A stretch of DNA of 64,000 nucleotides. Source: Monodelphis domestica. Its lineage: Eukaryota > Chordata > Mammalia > Didelphimorphia > Didelphidae. Location of the stretch: NCBI RefSeq assembly GCF_027887165.1, contig NC_077232.1, forward strand, positions 57,427,788-57,491,787, in the 5' to 3' direction. Within the stretch, counting starts at the first letter, position 1; every line of letters starts with the position of its first letter. Positions 1 through 11,530 of the stretch are shown piece after piece. The notes beneath the pieces are model-generated. The model saw only the letters and a list, made by a program, of their open reading frames with translations, had not been told where the DNA came from and made no database searches. The position numbers were made by a program, and so were the translations under genes.

Positions 1-519
1 TGTTTAAAAGGATTGGTTTCATTTCAGAGAAGCTTTGGATCATAAAACATGCTATGCAATTTCCCAAATGTAATTCAGTTTGTTCTCATCCTCCTATTCA
101 TTTTGGGGGGCCAACTAATTGTCCATCTGGATTGTCCATCCTTATAAAATTTGTGTAAATAAAGAGAACAATAATAGCAACAAAACTCAGATAAACAAGT
201 AGAAAAGAAGTTCAGAACAGGACACAGAAACAAATGGAGTCATTTTCTTACCACATCATTAAAATTAATACAGATATTTTAAGAACAAACAGTAAATGAT
301 GGAAGCTTGCCATTTCAGGCATGATTTTTTTAAACTTTACTTTTGTTTAAGTATGTGAATATTTGCAATTGTGTAGAGATGTTGAAAGTATTTTTTTTCT
401 AAAATAACTGAATTGTAACAGCTGTGCTTGCTTGCTATTTCCTGAAAGGCAAAATCCTACAATTCATTATGAAAGACAAAGATTGGGAGTACTTAAAAAG
501 GGAAGTGGAGATCACTATG
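1..519. other. Unassigned AT-rich intergenic DNA
   Basis: I see no coding signal and no repeat that I can name here. Confidence 0.5.
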
Positions 520-680
520 AGCCAACATTCAATCAATAAGTCATGCCAAACTAACCTCATTTCCTTCTCTTAAAACAAACCAGGGGAATGCAATAAACAC
601 TGCATGCCTATATTTCAGTGAGACATTTGACAGCATCTTGTGGACAGGATGGAGAGCTGTGGACTACAAAAAGAATGGTA
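520..680 (+). repeat. CR1/L3-type LINE fragment
   Basis: The segment around GCCAAACTAACCTCATTTCC, followed by a degraded reading like DFSKAFDS (AGACATTTGACAGCATC), matches the reverse-transcriptase region of CR1/L3 LINEs. It is short, old and broken. Confidence 0.5.
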
Positions 681-1204
681 ATCATTTTTTGTTCAAAATT
701 TCACAACCCTCTCCTCTATGATAATAGTTGTATTATTAGTATCAACTGGTTGAAAATATGCATTATGACCAAAAACATCTCTAAGAATTCAAGTGATACT
801 TTTATTTGAATTTATATTTTATGGATCCTAACAGTACCCTTCATATATTTGAAAAAATAATAAAACACATATATATGAGACATGATTTATTCAGCCTAGG
901 AGAATTGTGTTTATTTATGAGTATACGTAATGATTTATGATAAATATGTGATTATGTGATTGATGTGTCTTGTGATTAATGTGGGGAGGAAAGCTAAGTG
1001 AACAAAACAGTTGATTAAGAGGACAAAAATCCTAAGTCTATGGCCCCAAAGAGTTTTGGTTAATAGAATAATGTTACTCAGTTGGAATGATTCAACTGAA
1101 ATGCCACAGGTCTTTGGTCTTATTCTGTTAAGCCTTTTTATCATCACTTTGGAAGAATATAGAGATCATAGTGTTGTGTTTGGTGAGTTGTTGTTGGGCT
1201 GTTG

Positions 1205-1331
1205 ACAAGTGTAGAAAGGAAACTAGAAGTAAGTTCTGAACTTTCTGCCACTTTGTTGGTATAAGCAACAGTGGGATTATGAAGAGATAAGAAATTGTCA
1301 AGACTTACAGTTGGTGGGGGAAAGGGCAGAG
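1205..1331. repeat. Left arm of a long inverted repeat
   Basis: This arm is the near-exact reverse complement of 1,990-2,115, with only a handful of differences over about 120 bases. The arms flank a unique centre of about 650 bp. The edges are sharp on the inner side. Confidence 0.85.
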
Positions 1332-1989
1332 GACAGGAAGGGGAGAAACCCTCCACCAGCCTGTGAGGCCTGGCCTCAGCTCTGAAGCTGACCAAAAACT
1401 CCAACCTTATTTAGGGATATCCCCTGCCCCTCTTTCCTGATACCGCCCCAATCCAAACTTCTTATTAAACTTTATCTTATTTGAATTTGCAAAAAAAAAA
1501 ACTGTAATATTTATTGGGAAAGATGGGGAATTGGAAAAACATGGGATAAGGATGGTTTGTAGCAGGGTATGGAGGAGTTTAAGGGGAGAGGGAATATTGC
1601 TGCTGGTGAGACACAAGAGAGAAATGCCCCTTGCCGAGAGATAGCAGCAGGGGTCTGATAAGGATTGTTTGTCATTGAATGACTGAACTGATGTTCAGCT
1701 CCCTCTATGCCCCAGAAAAGATAGTCCACTTATCTGACTGTGAATTCACATACCTCTTCTGTCCTCTGTGCTAGTTTTGTCAATTTCAGAATCTTAGCAG
1801 TAGACAGAAAGCAGCAAGAACAGTTCTAATCTTCAGAGCTGATTGGGCCTGTGTCTTTGAGCTGAAGCAAATAGAGGTACTCCCCTCCAGACTGGGCTGA
1901 ATGAGCTCCTCCCACCTCCAACACCAGGAAGGAAGTAAAGCCAGCAGGAAAGAAGTGCTAGTCACAAGACCCAATTGCTACTCCCAGTT

Positions 1990-2115
1990 GCCCTTTCCCC
2001 CACCAACTGTAAGTCTTGACAATTTCTTTTCTCTTCATAATCCCACTGTTGCTTATTCCAACAAAGTGGCAGAAAGTTCAGAACTTATTTCTAGTTTCCT
2101 TTCCACACAAGTTGA
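1990..2115. repeat. Right arm of the long inverted repeat
   Basis: It begins at GCCCTTTCCCCCACCAACTG and mirrors the left arm. The arrangement could be the terminal repeats of a foldback DNA transposon, two opposed copies of one dispersed repeat, or an inverted duplication. I do not recognise the family. Confidence 0.85.
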
Positions 2116-2224
2116 ACTGTTTCCAGAGGACAGTCAGAAAGTTGAGTAGTCTTAACCAGTCTATTTGAGATCCAGTTAAAGGAAATGGAATCTTGCATAA
2201 AGTTTAGTGGTGACCCAATTGCTA

Positions 2225-2785
2225 ACTTCAAATATTTGAAAAGTTATCATGTGGAAATGGCATTAAATTTGTTTTACTTGAACTCAGAAGGGGCAAGGAA
2301 TGGGTACAACAAATACAAGTTACAGAGAAGTAGATATCACTAAATATAGAGGGAAACTTCCTAACAATTAGAACTGCTTCAAAATGGAATATATGGTCTA
2401 GAACAGTGATGGCAAACCTCTTAGAGACCAATTGCCCAAACTGCAACCTTCATGCTACATGTGAGCCCCCTGCCTTACCTAGGAAGCCCTCCCATTAGGC
2501 TTCTGGGAAGAGGGGTGAGTTGTGTGAGAGATATCCTTAGACCCATGCTTGGAGAGGAGGAAAGGAGAATTCCCCTCTGGCATGTGCCAGCATATGTGCC
2601 ATGTGTTCTCTAACACAGGTCTAGGAAAAAGAATATTTGGGACTCTCAGTCACTAGAGTTCATCAAGTATAAGATGGATAACTGATTGTTAGAGGTATTG
2701 TGGACAGGAGTCAAAGTTTTTGTGTATGTTTTGGATTAGATTGATTAGATGACCTTTCAACTCTCCAAATCTATAATTCAGAGTT
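2225..2785 (+). repeat. CR1/L3 LINE 3' end, split by a hAT MITE
   Basis: Phrases such as GAAACTTCCTAACAATTAGA (left part, to about 2,395) and GATTAGATGACCTTTCAACT (right part, from 2,627) are typical of the CR1/L3 3' untranslated tail. The tail is interrupted at 2,404-2,618 by a separate transposon, so the LINE is the older element. Confidence 0.6.
2404..2618. mobile_element. hAT-type MITE with 8-bp target duplication
   Basis: The 215-bp element starts CAGTGATGGCAAACCTCTTA and ends near GTTCTCTAACACAG, an imperfect inverse of the start. It is flanked by GTCTAGAA (2,396-2,403) and GTCTAGGA (2,619-2,626), an 8-bp duplication with one change, as hAT elements make. It carries no transposase and is non-autonomous. 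Confidence 0.75.
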
Positions 2786-2790
2786 ATTCA

Positions 2791-3625
2791 TAGAGGAGAC
2801 AGAGCTAAGATGGCGCCTAATTCAGGGAAGGCTAAAACTACTCTGATAATTCTTCTAAACCAACCTTTAAAAAGTGCTTTAAAATGACAGGAGTCCAACA
2901 CCAAAAGCAAGATGGAATGAGGGGAGTCTCTCACTGAATACAACTTGAAAGATAGGCAGAGAGCTGATTTCATGGAATAAGGGGGAACCAGAAGCAAAAC
3001 TGCACACAGAGGAGTGCTGGCCAACCATCAACCCCCACCTACTGCACCAGATTCTATGTCTGGGCAAAGACTAACTTTGGGATCCTGGGATGTGGGCTAT
3101 ACCAACAAAAGAGCTCCTCAGACCCACCCCTTGAAGTCTCAGGCCCTGTCACCAGCTTGAAGTGAGGCCTGTAAGTCCATAATACTGGGACCTTTCAAGC
3201 CTGTACTGCTGTGGTGAAGACTTAGCCCCAGGGCAAAATAACTCACATTGCCTATCCCTACAAACCAACAGAAGAGACAGAATTAGCAAGCAACTTTCAG
3301 AATTCCCAATCCACAGGCAAAAAAAAGGCTGGGAAAATAAGTAACAGCAGAAGAAACATTTAACCCCAAAAAATTTCTATGGGGACAAAGAGCTACACAT
3401 GATGAGAGTCATGAAACTGCATTCAAAACTTGAAGAAAAAAAAAGGGGGGGGGAGAATTGGTCTCAAGCTCTGGAAGAACCCAAAAAATAATTTAAAAAA
3501 TCAAATAAGGAAGGTTGAAGAAAAATGAGGGGGAAGGGGGTAAAAGTAATGTAAAAAGAAAATAATAACTTAAAAAGCAAAATTGGTCAAGTGGAAAAAG
3601 AGGCACAAAACCCTAATGAACATAG
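2791..3625 (+). mobile_element. Marsupial L1 5' end (5'UTR and start of ORF1), fossil
   Basis: It opens with GACAGAGCTAAGATGGCGCC, like the start of an L1 promoter. It ends with phrases such as GAATTGGTCTCAAGCTC and GTGGAAAAAGAGGCACAAAA, which resemble the coiled-coil part of marsupial L1 ORF1. The rest of the L1 is absent. No intact ORF1 frame is present. Confidence 0.6.
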
Positions 3626-3756
3626 TTGAGCAGTGCTGAGATCACCATGGTTTACCTATGTCTAATAGGCAGTTGGAAATTCAGGACACTCAAGATAAAG
3701 AAATGGGAGTCTTGTATAGGATTAACACTAGAATTCACAAGAATGGATGAGCTTTC

Positions 3757-4295
3757 AGGTGTATGGGGTTAGAGGAAGATTCAGGGAGGACTAGTATGTC
3801 TGGTGTGAGGGCATGCTGAGCCCTTTTCTAGGGCTCCTCATCTACCCTTGGTGTCCACTTTTCACTCAACTCTCACCTGTGGCTACAGTTTCCCAGTTTA
3901 GCAGATGGCTAAGTCAGATTGATGGCCATTGACAGGCCAGCCTCAAACCTGTTAGTGAGGTAGGGAGATGTCTACCCCAAGCATGAATACTTCTCCCAAT
4001 GAAATGGGTGAATAAGAACAATTCGTTCCAATGGCCATAAAGGCAGTTGAAACAGGTGCAGTGGGGTGCTTAGAGCTTGGTCAGACATCAAAAATACAAA
4101 GATCATCCATTGCATCTCAAGCCATCATCAATCATTTTGACTTTTGTCTTGCCAATGGACTTTGATAACTCTGGAAGAGAGAATGTGAGGCTGATGGCTT
4201 TGTGTAACTGCCTCACTTAAATCCAATTCACACTCAAATCAATACAACTCCCTGTGATGTCATTGGTCCTCTTCAAAAATGAAGGATAAACAATC
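3757..4295 (+). repeat. Dispersed repeat, copy 1 (family not named)
   Basis: About 530 bp here matches 23,445-23,960. Shared landmarks include TTCAGGGAGGACTAG, TCTACCCCAAGCATG, GCTTAGAGCTTGGTCAGA and a terminal block near AAATGAAGGATAAACAA. Common ends and dispersal argue for a retrotransposon 3' region, perhaps RTE-like. Confidence 0.65.
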
Positions 4296-4299
4296 CTGA

Positions 4300-5000
4300 A
4301 CATACATGTCAAAATGATTTTCTCAGAGCTCAAATCTGAACATGCCACTTCCTTGTTCAACCAACCCCAGTGGCTCTTGAATACCCCTAAGATAAAATAC
4401 AAATTCCTATGTATGATATTGAAAGTCCTTGACAACTTGGCTCCAACCTACTTTTCTCAACTTATTACACATTAATCCCCTTCTCATATTCAATATTCCA
4501 GCCAGACCAGCCTTCTTGTTCTTCACATATTAAGATATTCCATCTCCCATCTCCATGTCTTTCCTTATGCTCTAACCTATGGAGGCATAGATTGCAATGC
4601 CTTCTTGGTGACTCTTAGAACCCCTCCCTATCTTTCTTAAATGTCAGCTCAAGACACACATACTATACAATATGTTTCCTGATCCACCAGTTTGTACCCC
4701 CCCCATACCACACCAAGTCAAGTTCTATTTATTTTGCAAATATTTATATAAGCAAATGAGCATTGATCCCCACCCATCCACCCACTTTCCTCTGGAAGAG
4801 TTGATATAATCATTCTAAATAGTCATAAATGACAAGATATTAATGTAGCAACAAGGGGCTAGTGAATACCTTCTCATCATCTGTAATAACATCTCTCATA
4901 CCTATATATACACTTGCTAGAATGTAAGCTCCCTTAGGGCAAAGGTTATTTAATTTTGATCATTGTATCTCCAGTGCCTAGCCTTCCAACCATCCCATGA
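4300..5000 (+). repeat. L2 LINE 3' end
   Basis: Degraded L2 landmarks appear in order: AAGATAAAATACAAATTCCT, GGCTCCAACCTACTTTTCTC, AATGTAAGCTCCCTTAGGGC and GTATCTCCAGTGCCTAGCC. Confidence 0.65.
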
Positions 5001-5004
5001 AGAA

Positions 5005-5395
5005 GACACCCCATCTCTTGGTTCTGGACATCCTCTCTTGATGCTTCTTCTGCTGGAAATGATCTCTCTCATTTTTGTTACCTACTGGCATCCCTAGCTT
5101 CCTTTAAGTATTGATTAAAATCCCTTCTTTAATTGAAAGCCTTCTCCAATTCTTCTTAATTCTACTGTCTTCCCTCTATTAATTACTTCCCATTTATCCT
5201 ATATATTTCTTGCTTTGAATATAGTTGTTTATATGCTTTCTCCCTTATTAGAGTATAAGCTCCTCAAGGACAAAGACAGGCTTTTGTCTCCTTTTGTATC
5301 CCCAGCACTTAACATAGTGCCTGTCATGAAAGAGGTACTTAATAAATGTTTATTGATTATATGGCACAAAATCTTCATTGAACAAATACCTTTTG
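5005..5395 (+). repeat. L2 LINE 3' end, second copy
   Basis: It includes AGTATAAGCTCCTCAAGGAC, TGTATCCCCAGCACTTAACA and the tail TACTTAATAAATGTTTATTG, which is the classic L2 3' terminus. Confidence 0.7.
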
Positions 5396-5585
5396 ATTAA
5401 TTATTAAGAGAGTTGCTTGGAGTATAGCACTGGACATGACTGATAATATATGCTATTTATATATGCTATAAATGTCAATGTGTTTGTGGCCCAAAAACAC
5501 TTAAATAATCAAATAAATATTTAAACCATCTGTTCTTAGAAGAAAAGCAGAAAAAGAATGGGAAGACCAAGAAGAACAAGGTAAA

Positions 5586-5775
5586 GCTTCTAAGCTCAGT
5601 TGATAGAGTGTCAGACCTACAGATGGGAGGTCCTGGATACAAATATGACCTCATACATTTCCTATCTGTGTGACCCTGGGCAAGTCACACCCCAGTACCA
5701 TAACCCTTAATGACCTTCTTTGGAACCACTAGTATCAATTCTAAAGCAGAAAGTAAGGGTTTAAAAAAAGAAGAA
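5586..5775 (+). repeat. CORE-SINE type A
   Basis: A degraded pol III A box (AGCTCAGTTGATAGAG) is followed by the conserved CORE TGTGTGACCCTGGGCAAGTC and a tail ending AAGTAAGGGTTT-A(n). Confidence 0.8.
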
Positions 5776-6249
5776 GAAAAGAAACAAGGGTAGACCTTTT
5801 CATCACTGCTGATGGTTAGAGTACCTTTAAGTTTAAATTTGCATGACTTTATATTCTTGGCTATTCTCCCCTGCCCTGACAAGGATACAGTTGACTAAGA
5901 GCCTGTCCTTGATTTTTAGTCAGGATGACTGGCATCCCTATTAATCACAAAGAAGGCCTGAAATGAACAACTTCTTGGGAATGAGGGGAGGCTGATCAGA
6001 CTATGTGTCCTCTCCTTTTCCCTACTGAGGCTGTTAATTGTGCTTGGGATCCTTATTAAATGATATTGAAAAAGAGATAAACAAATCAGTCTCTGTTTAT
6101 TGTTTTTTAATTAGCAAATGGCAGCAAGCCAAAATAGATATTCTGAGTTTTCCTTAGAGTATTTTCCCCCCAGAAGAAAGCCTCCCTATGGTCCTAAGTG
6201 TGATTTCAGTTTTCACAGAAGAAAGCATTTTCCACATTTATTCATTTAA

Positions 6250-6505
6250 GAAACATAATAATAATAGTTAGCATTTATATAGTCATGATAGGTTTGCAAA
6301 ATGCTTTACAATATTGTCTCATTCGATCCTCACAACAACTCTGAGAGGTATGTTTCATTATTATTCCCATTTAATAGATGTAGAAACTGAGTCTGAGAGA
6401 GGTTAAAAGACTTGTGCAGGTTCACAACTAGGAAGCATCTGAGGCAGTCTCAGGTCTCCCAGACTGAAGGTTCAGTACCCTAGCTATTATACTATTCAGT
6501 AATAT
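6250..6505 (-). repeat. MIR-like CORE-SINE
   Basis: Read on the minus strand this is a MIR-type SINE. The plus strand shows the inverse landmarks TTAGCATTTATATAGTC, CTCATTCGATCCTCACAACA and GATGTAGAAACTGAG. Confidence 0.75.
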
Positions 6506-6565
6506 TAAAATTTCAGGCACTTTGTTACACCCTCAAGTTAGAAAAACAAAAATACAGGTCCTTTT

Positions 6566-6588
6566 CCTAACCCTAACCCTAACCCTAA
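6566..6588 (-). repeat. Short interstitial telomeric repeat
   Basis: CCTAA is followed by three perfect CCCTAA units, nearly four vertebrate telomere units far from any chromosome end. It abuts Tigger/MER2-like DNA on its right. Confidence 0.9.
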
Positions 6589-6624
6589 ATTTTTTTGTAT
6601 TTACATAGAAACTATATAATAGGG

Positions 6625-6785
6625 TCCATATATTCCAAGACCTACCATGGATGGCTGAAACCTCTGATAGAAGGAAATACCTATTGGCCCCATATAGAAT
6701 GTGATCTTTCGCATACATAACTTTCATATGATAAAGTTTAATTAACAAATTAAACATGTAGTAAGAGATTACCAATATTAAATAT
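6625..6785 (+). mobile_element. Tigger/MER2-like DNA transposon fragment
   Basis: The phrases ATTCCAAGACCTACCATGGA and ATGATAAAGTTTAATTAACA resemble the 5' interior of MER2-type (pogo/Tigger) elements. The terminal repeat is missing. A second, fuller copy starts 22 bp later. Confidence 0.5.
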
Positions 6786-6806
6786 AGTATATTATGTATT
6801 TTCATG

Positions 6807-7433
6807 CAGTATTGTCCCCCCTTATCAATAAGGGAAATATTCCAGTGGTTACCTGAAACAACAAACAGTTCTCTTTCATTTTTAACACCTGTAAGAGTTA
6901 AATTAATGTCCAATACTTCAAGTAATATATTTTTAAATTTTATTATCTGACAAAATAGAATCAAGTGACTGATTTTTCTAACTGCTCAAAATTCCCGCTC
7001 CACCAAAGCTGTGGACAGGAAGGAAAAGAGGGCTAGACACTGAATTCCACCCAATTTATAACCTGTCTATGTCAGCACATAACGACAGGAAGTGAGTGGG
7101 CTCCTGGGAATCGGAGTTTTTAGGGTAATAGTTTGCAATTTCACAGGCCAATGGTAACTTTACTATATAGCACTATGATCTCTCTCTCTCTCTCCTGGTC
7201 CTACCTCTGAGCTCTGCATTCTGCAGCCTCCCCAGCTCAACCCCAGGAAAAAAAAAACTGCCTAAAAGCCTCCAAGTGAAAGCAGAAGAACTGCCACTGC
7301 ACTGGCGGACCTCCAGTGCAAAGAGGGAAGACTGTTGCCCACTTCCAGCCACCTGGCTGCCCAAGGCCACCCACATGTGATCATGGGTAACTGAAACCAC
7401 AGAAAGTAAAACCCAGATAAGGGAGAACCACTG
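6807..7433 (+). mobile_element. Tigger/MER2-like DNA transposon with both ends
   Basis: The left end CAGTATTGTCCCCCCTTATC and the reversed right end CAGTGGTTCTCCCTTATC form matching terminal inverted repeats. TA follows the right end, as expected for a pogo/Tigger target duplication (the left TA has decayed). The inner phrase GGGTAACTGAAACCACAGAA also fits MER2. It is non-autonomous. Confidence 0.6.
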
Positions 7434-7944
7434 TACAAAATGACCCTCAGTTCTGAACTACCCTAATACACTTCTGCAGTGAAGTGGAAAAGAGATTAGA
7501 AGGTGATAAGAACCACACAGTAGTAAGATGACCCAACTTTTAGCTTCATTTTTGGCACTTAAGTGTGTGATCCTTAATCAGAGACCAAGGTCTAGACCAC
7601 CTATTGGTAGAAATGAATTGCATTTATCCTGATATTTTTGCTTTAAATGAAACCAGAAGGCATAAAGGAGTTGCACCTCAGTAGAAGGACTGGACTCACA
7701 GGCTTATCTTGAAGCATTAATTAAAGGAGGTGGTTTCATCTCTAGGCAATAGGAAGCATCATTTCATGCTACCGCTCCTAATGTTAGCTTACTGTGCTCA
7801 TGTCAAACATAAACAAAGAGACCATCTTGAAGTCAAATGCATCCTATAGGCCCACATAATTACACAGTAATCTATGAAGATATTGATGAAGTGCTCCAAA
7901 TTGTGCCTAATATTCCACCTGTATATTTAGTAACTTTGTTGTTG

Positions 7945-8627
7945 GAAGTTCCATGGGTATGGCACTAAATAGATAGATGAGTTTGGGTACGATGGTCATT
8001 TTTATTATATTGGCTCGTCCTACCCATGAGCAGTTAATGTTCTTCCAATTGTTCAAGTCTAGTTTTAGTTGTGTGGAAAGTGTTTTGTAGTTGTGTTCAT
8101 ATAGATCCTGTGTTTGTCTCGGGAGATAGATTCCTAAGTATTTTATTTTGTCTTGGGTAATTTTGAATGGGATTTCTCTTTCTAGTTCTTGCTGCTGAGC
8201 TGTGTTGGAATTATATAGAAATGCTGATGACTTATGTGGGTTTATTTTGTACCCTGCAACTTTGCTAAAGTTGTTGATTATTTCAATTAGCTTTTTGGTT
8301 GAGTCTCTAGGATTCTTTAAGTAGACCATCATGTCATCTGCAAAGAGTGATAATTTGGTCTCCTCCTTGCCTATTTTGATGCCTTCAATTTCTTTTTCTT
8401 CTCTAATTGCTACTGCTAGTGTTTCTAATACAATGTCAAATAATAGAGGTGATAATGGGCATCCTTGTTTCACTCCTGATCTTAATGGCAATGGATTTAG
8501 TTTATCCCCATTGCAGATGATATTAGCTGATGGTTTTAGATATATACTGTTTATTATTTTTAGGAATGACCCTTCTATTCCTATGCTTTCTAGTGTTTTT
8601 AGTAGGAATGGGTGTTGTATTAAAAGA
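7945..8627 (-). mobile_element. L1 ORF2 reverse-transcriptase fragment
   Basis: The minus strand encodes about 220 uninterrupted codons of L1 reverse transcriptase: IQHPFLLKTLESIGIEG, the finger motif GVKQGCPLSPLLF, the catalytic box [10 protein letters not shown] and KIKYLGIYLPRQTQDLYEHN. Both ends break off abruptly into unrelated DNA, so endonuclease, RNase-like tail and 3'UTR are missing. It cannot be autonomous. The open frame suggests a fairly young fragment. Confidence 0.85.
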
Positions 8628-8718
8628 TAACCTTTCTTGTTTCCTTTGTAGAGAAATGGTCCATAGGTGTGGAACATTGTATTTAACATTAGATTTTCCA
8701 CTGTGTTCGTTGGTTTTG

Positions 8719-8721
<3 letters not shown>

Positions 8722-8764
<43 letters not shown>

Positions 8765-8800
8765 TACAATTTACTTATGTATACAACTTATATATGTATA
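8722..8800. repeat. (TA)n microsatellite
   Basis: A run of TA dinucleotides (about 8,722-8,758) is followed by degenerate TATG/TATA sequence. Confidence 0.9.
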
Positions 8801-9549
8801 TAAATTATTTGAAGGGATGGGCCAATGGAAGGAAGAAAGGAAAAGAGAATTAGGGAGAAATATATGTGATATGAAAACAAAAAGTATCCAAAAATACTTT
8901 AATAAAATGTCATGGTCACCAGTGGGACTTGTTTTCCATGTTATATCTTATTTTTGCTATGTGTATAGCCCACCTCCTTTTCCTTATCATACAAATCCTA
9001 TGTTGTATTCTATGAAGAGAATTATCTAGAATTGACAGGGACCAGACAGACCATCTTATCTATCCCTCTCATTTTATAATTTGGGAAATAGAGATTCAGA
9101 ATTGGAGAATGATTGTCTCATGATCAGAAGACCAATAAAGTAAACTGGACTGAATTCTGCTCTTCTAATTCTAAAGCCAAAGCTATTTCATCAACTTACC
9201 ATTCTGCCATATTGCTGTGTTCATTTCTCCCATACAAGTTATCCCTGAGGATATACAGTAGCCTACTTATACCCATAATCCATCTTTCCATTGACTTTTG
9301 GATCTCCAGTGATTCTAAAATTGCTAACATATCATTACTGGGAGATCATTTGTGATAATAAATCACAAATAATAATCTAATTATTAAATGACATGATAAT
9401 TATTAAATGACAAAAATTACAAAACTAATTATAAAAAATAATGTGTGTGAGAGAGAAATGGTTATTGGGACATGGATATGTATACCTGAGGCCACTATGT
9501 AATACACAAATTGGTAGGTAGATAGATTAGATAGTAAATGGATTGTTGA

Positions 9550-9768
9550 ACTTAGAGACAGGAAACAGTTCAAATCTGACCTCAGAAGCTTACTAGCTAT
9601 GTGATCTTGGACAAGACACCTCAATTTCTCCCTCACTTTCTTCATCTATAAAATGGAAATATTATTAATAGCACCTATATCTCAGGTTCGTTGTGAAGAT
9701 GAAAAGAGATAATATGTTTAAAACAGCACAATTTGTGACACATATTAAACACTTAATAAATGCTCATT
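9550..9768 (+). repeat. MIR-like CORE-SINE
   Basis: It shows CTAGCTATGTGATCTTGG, TTCTTCATCTATAAAATGG, GGTTCGTTGTGAAGATGA and TTAAACACTTAATAAATGCT in order, as in MIR. Confidence 0.75.
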
Positions 9769-9884
9769 CCTCCCCTCCCCCCAAAAAGATAAATATAAAG
9801 CAGGTATTAAGCAGTCACATTGTGAGCTTCAGAGTCACAGTCAAGTACTCATTCTCTCTCACTCATTCTATATAATCAGTTGCT

Positions 9885-10565
9885 AAATCAAAATAATTCT
9901 TTTATCCCAACCCTTGCATTCATCCCCTTCTCCATTCAAATAGCCATCATCTTTGATCAGGCCCTCATCTCCTGATTCCTTGTAAAGGATTCCTAACTGG
10001 ATTCCTTGCTTCCAGTCTTTCCTCTCTCCTATCCATTATACAGCTGCGGAATCATCCAAAATTCTCTTTATGCCTGTGTTAACTTCCTACCTCAAGAATC
10101 TCCCATGGTTTCCTCTCAACCACTAAACTCCTGAGCTTGGCATTAAGAGCTCTTCAGAATCTGATCGTGGACTCTCTTTCCATACTTCTCCTTATGCACT
10201 CAAGTTCCAGTCAAATTAGCTGGTCTTCCAACTTACCATTCCTTCTCCTACCTCCAAACCTTTGTATCACTACAATATGTTCCCTTCTCTCTTCTGCCTC
10301 AAAGAATCCTTATTTTCCCTTGAAGCTCAGCTTAAGTGTCATTCCCTACAGGGAGGCTTTCCTAATTTTCCTAGTTTTTAACACGCCATCTACCCTCCAG
10401 TTGTCTCGTATTAATTATCTTAACTACATATTGTAGCTCCCCCAAAAGAATGAAAGCTCCTGAGGACAGAACTTGTTGTTTGTCTTATTTTTGCATCCTT
10501 AGTATTGAGCCTTTCATGTACATAATAGGGATTTGATAATGCTAAATAGCTTATTAAAATTTCGT
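9885..10565 (+). repeat. L2 LINE 3' region
   Basis: About 680 bp of L2: CTTCCAGTCTTTCCTCTCTC, CTTGAAGCTCAGCTTAAGTG, GAAAGCTCCTGAGGACAGAA and a decayed AATAAATGCT-like tail. Short ORFs here are by-products. Confidence 0.7.
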
Positions 10566-10569
10566 GATC

Positions 10570-11250
10570 CTCTGGTGCCTATAATAATCCTAGGTACATT
10601 ATATGGGCCTGATAGATACTTATTAATGAGTGAATTTTAGAGTTTGTTTTATTTACACATATATTTATTTATGATTTGTTTTCAGATACGTATACATATT
10701 TAGACACACACATTTGACTTGAGAGCAAAATATATTGTTAAAGGCTCTCCTCAAACAAGCTTTCTCTCCAGAGGACCAATGGAATTCATCAACATAATAG
10801 AGAACAAGTTGCATAAAGTTCAAGTGAAATAGATTTCCTACAAATTTTGCTAGTCGTGAATAACATTGAGCTGATTACATTAAACTTCAGCTCCTAGGAA
10901 GGCTTTCTCAATGGCATCCAGTCACTTAAAGGAGATTGGCCAAGCAATTTACACAGAAAAAAAATTGTATGAAGAAATTGTATTGCTCTCCATTGAGCAG
11001 AACAAACAGTTCATGACTTAATCCTGCCGTACATATCTCTTTAATAGATGCTACCAAAATACAATGAGCTGGGCCCAGTAAGTCAATAAATATTTATTTT
11101 GCTTACTATGTACCAAGGACCACCAAGCTTGTCCAGAAATGGATAGGAGGAAGAGAGTGGACTGGATCTCATCAGAAAAAAAAAAAACTATATGATGCTT
11201 TCAATGATCAAATGCTGATTGCTGCTATAAATACCCTCTTTAAAAAATGA
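10570..11250. other. Repeat-poor intergenic stretch
   Basis: No coding signal or recognised repeat was seen. Phrases such as CTAGTCGTGAATAACATTGA and TTGGCCAAGCAATTTACAC are low in repeat character. It could be conserved regulatory DNA, but that cannot be shown here. Confidence 0.4.
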
Positions 11251-11254
11251 TAGG

Positions 11255-11390
11255 AATCTGGCCTCAGATGCTTCCCAGCTGTGTGATCCTGGGCAAGTCA
11301 CTTAACCCCCATTGCCTAGCCCTTACCACTCTTCTGCCTTGGAACCATTATAGTATTGATTCCAAGATGGAAAGTAAGTGTTTAAAAATG
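11255..11390 (+). repeat. CORE-SINE type A, 5'-truncated
   Basis: It starts at AATCTGGCCTCAGATGC and runs through CTGTGTGATCCTGGGCAAGT to the tail GGAAAGTAAGTGTTTAAAAA. Confidence 0.85.
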
Positions 11391-11399
11391 ATAGGATTG

Positions 11400-11530
11400 T
11401 GATTTTGAAGCAAAAAGGTTAGAGGTCCATTAGTCAGCCTTCTCACTTAACCTAAAATTGGGGCTGAGAGACATAAAGAAACTTCTCCCAGATCACCAGA
11501 GTATTAGAAACAAGACTTAAAACCAAGTCT
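11400..11530 (-). repeat. MIR-like CORE-SINE fragment
   Basis: A degraded reverse MIR: AGAGGTCCATTAGTCAGCC, CTGAGAGACATAAAGAAAC and CAGATCACCAGAGTATTAG. Confidence 0.5.

Noticed and set aside
6533-6964. A 143-codon minus-strand frame as a gene
   Set aside because: It reads through the telomeric repeat and MER2-like transposon fossils.
7907-8761. A 284-codon minus-strand frame as a host gene
   Set aside because: Its core is L1 reverse transcriptase and its first codons are the (TA)n microsatellite.
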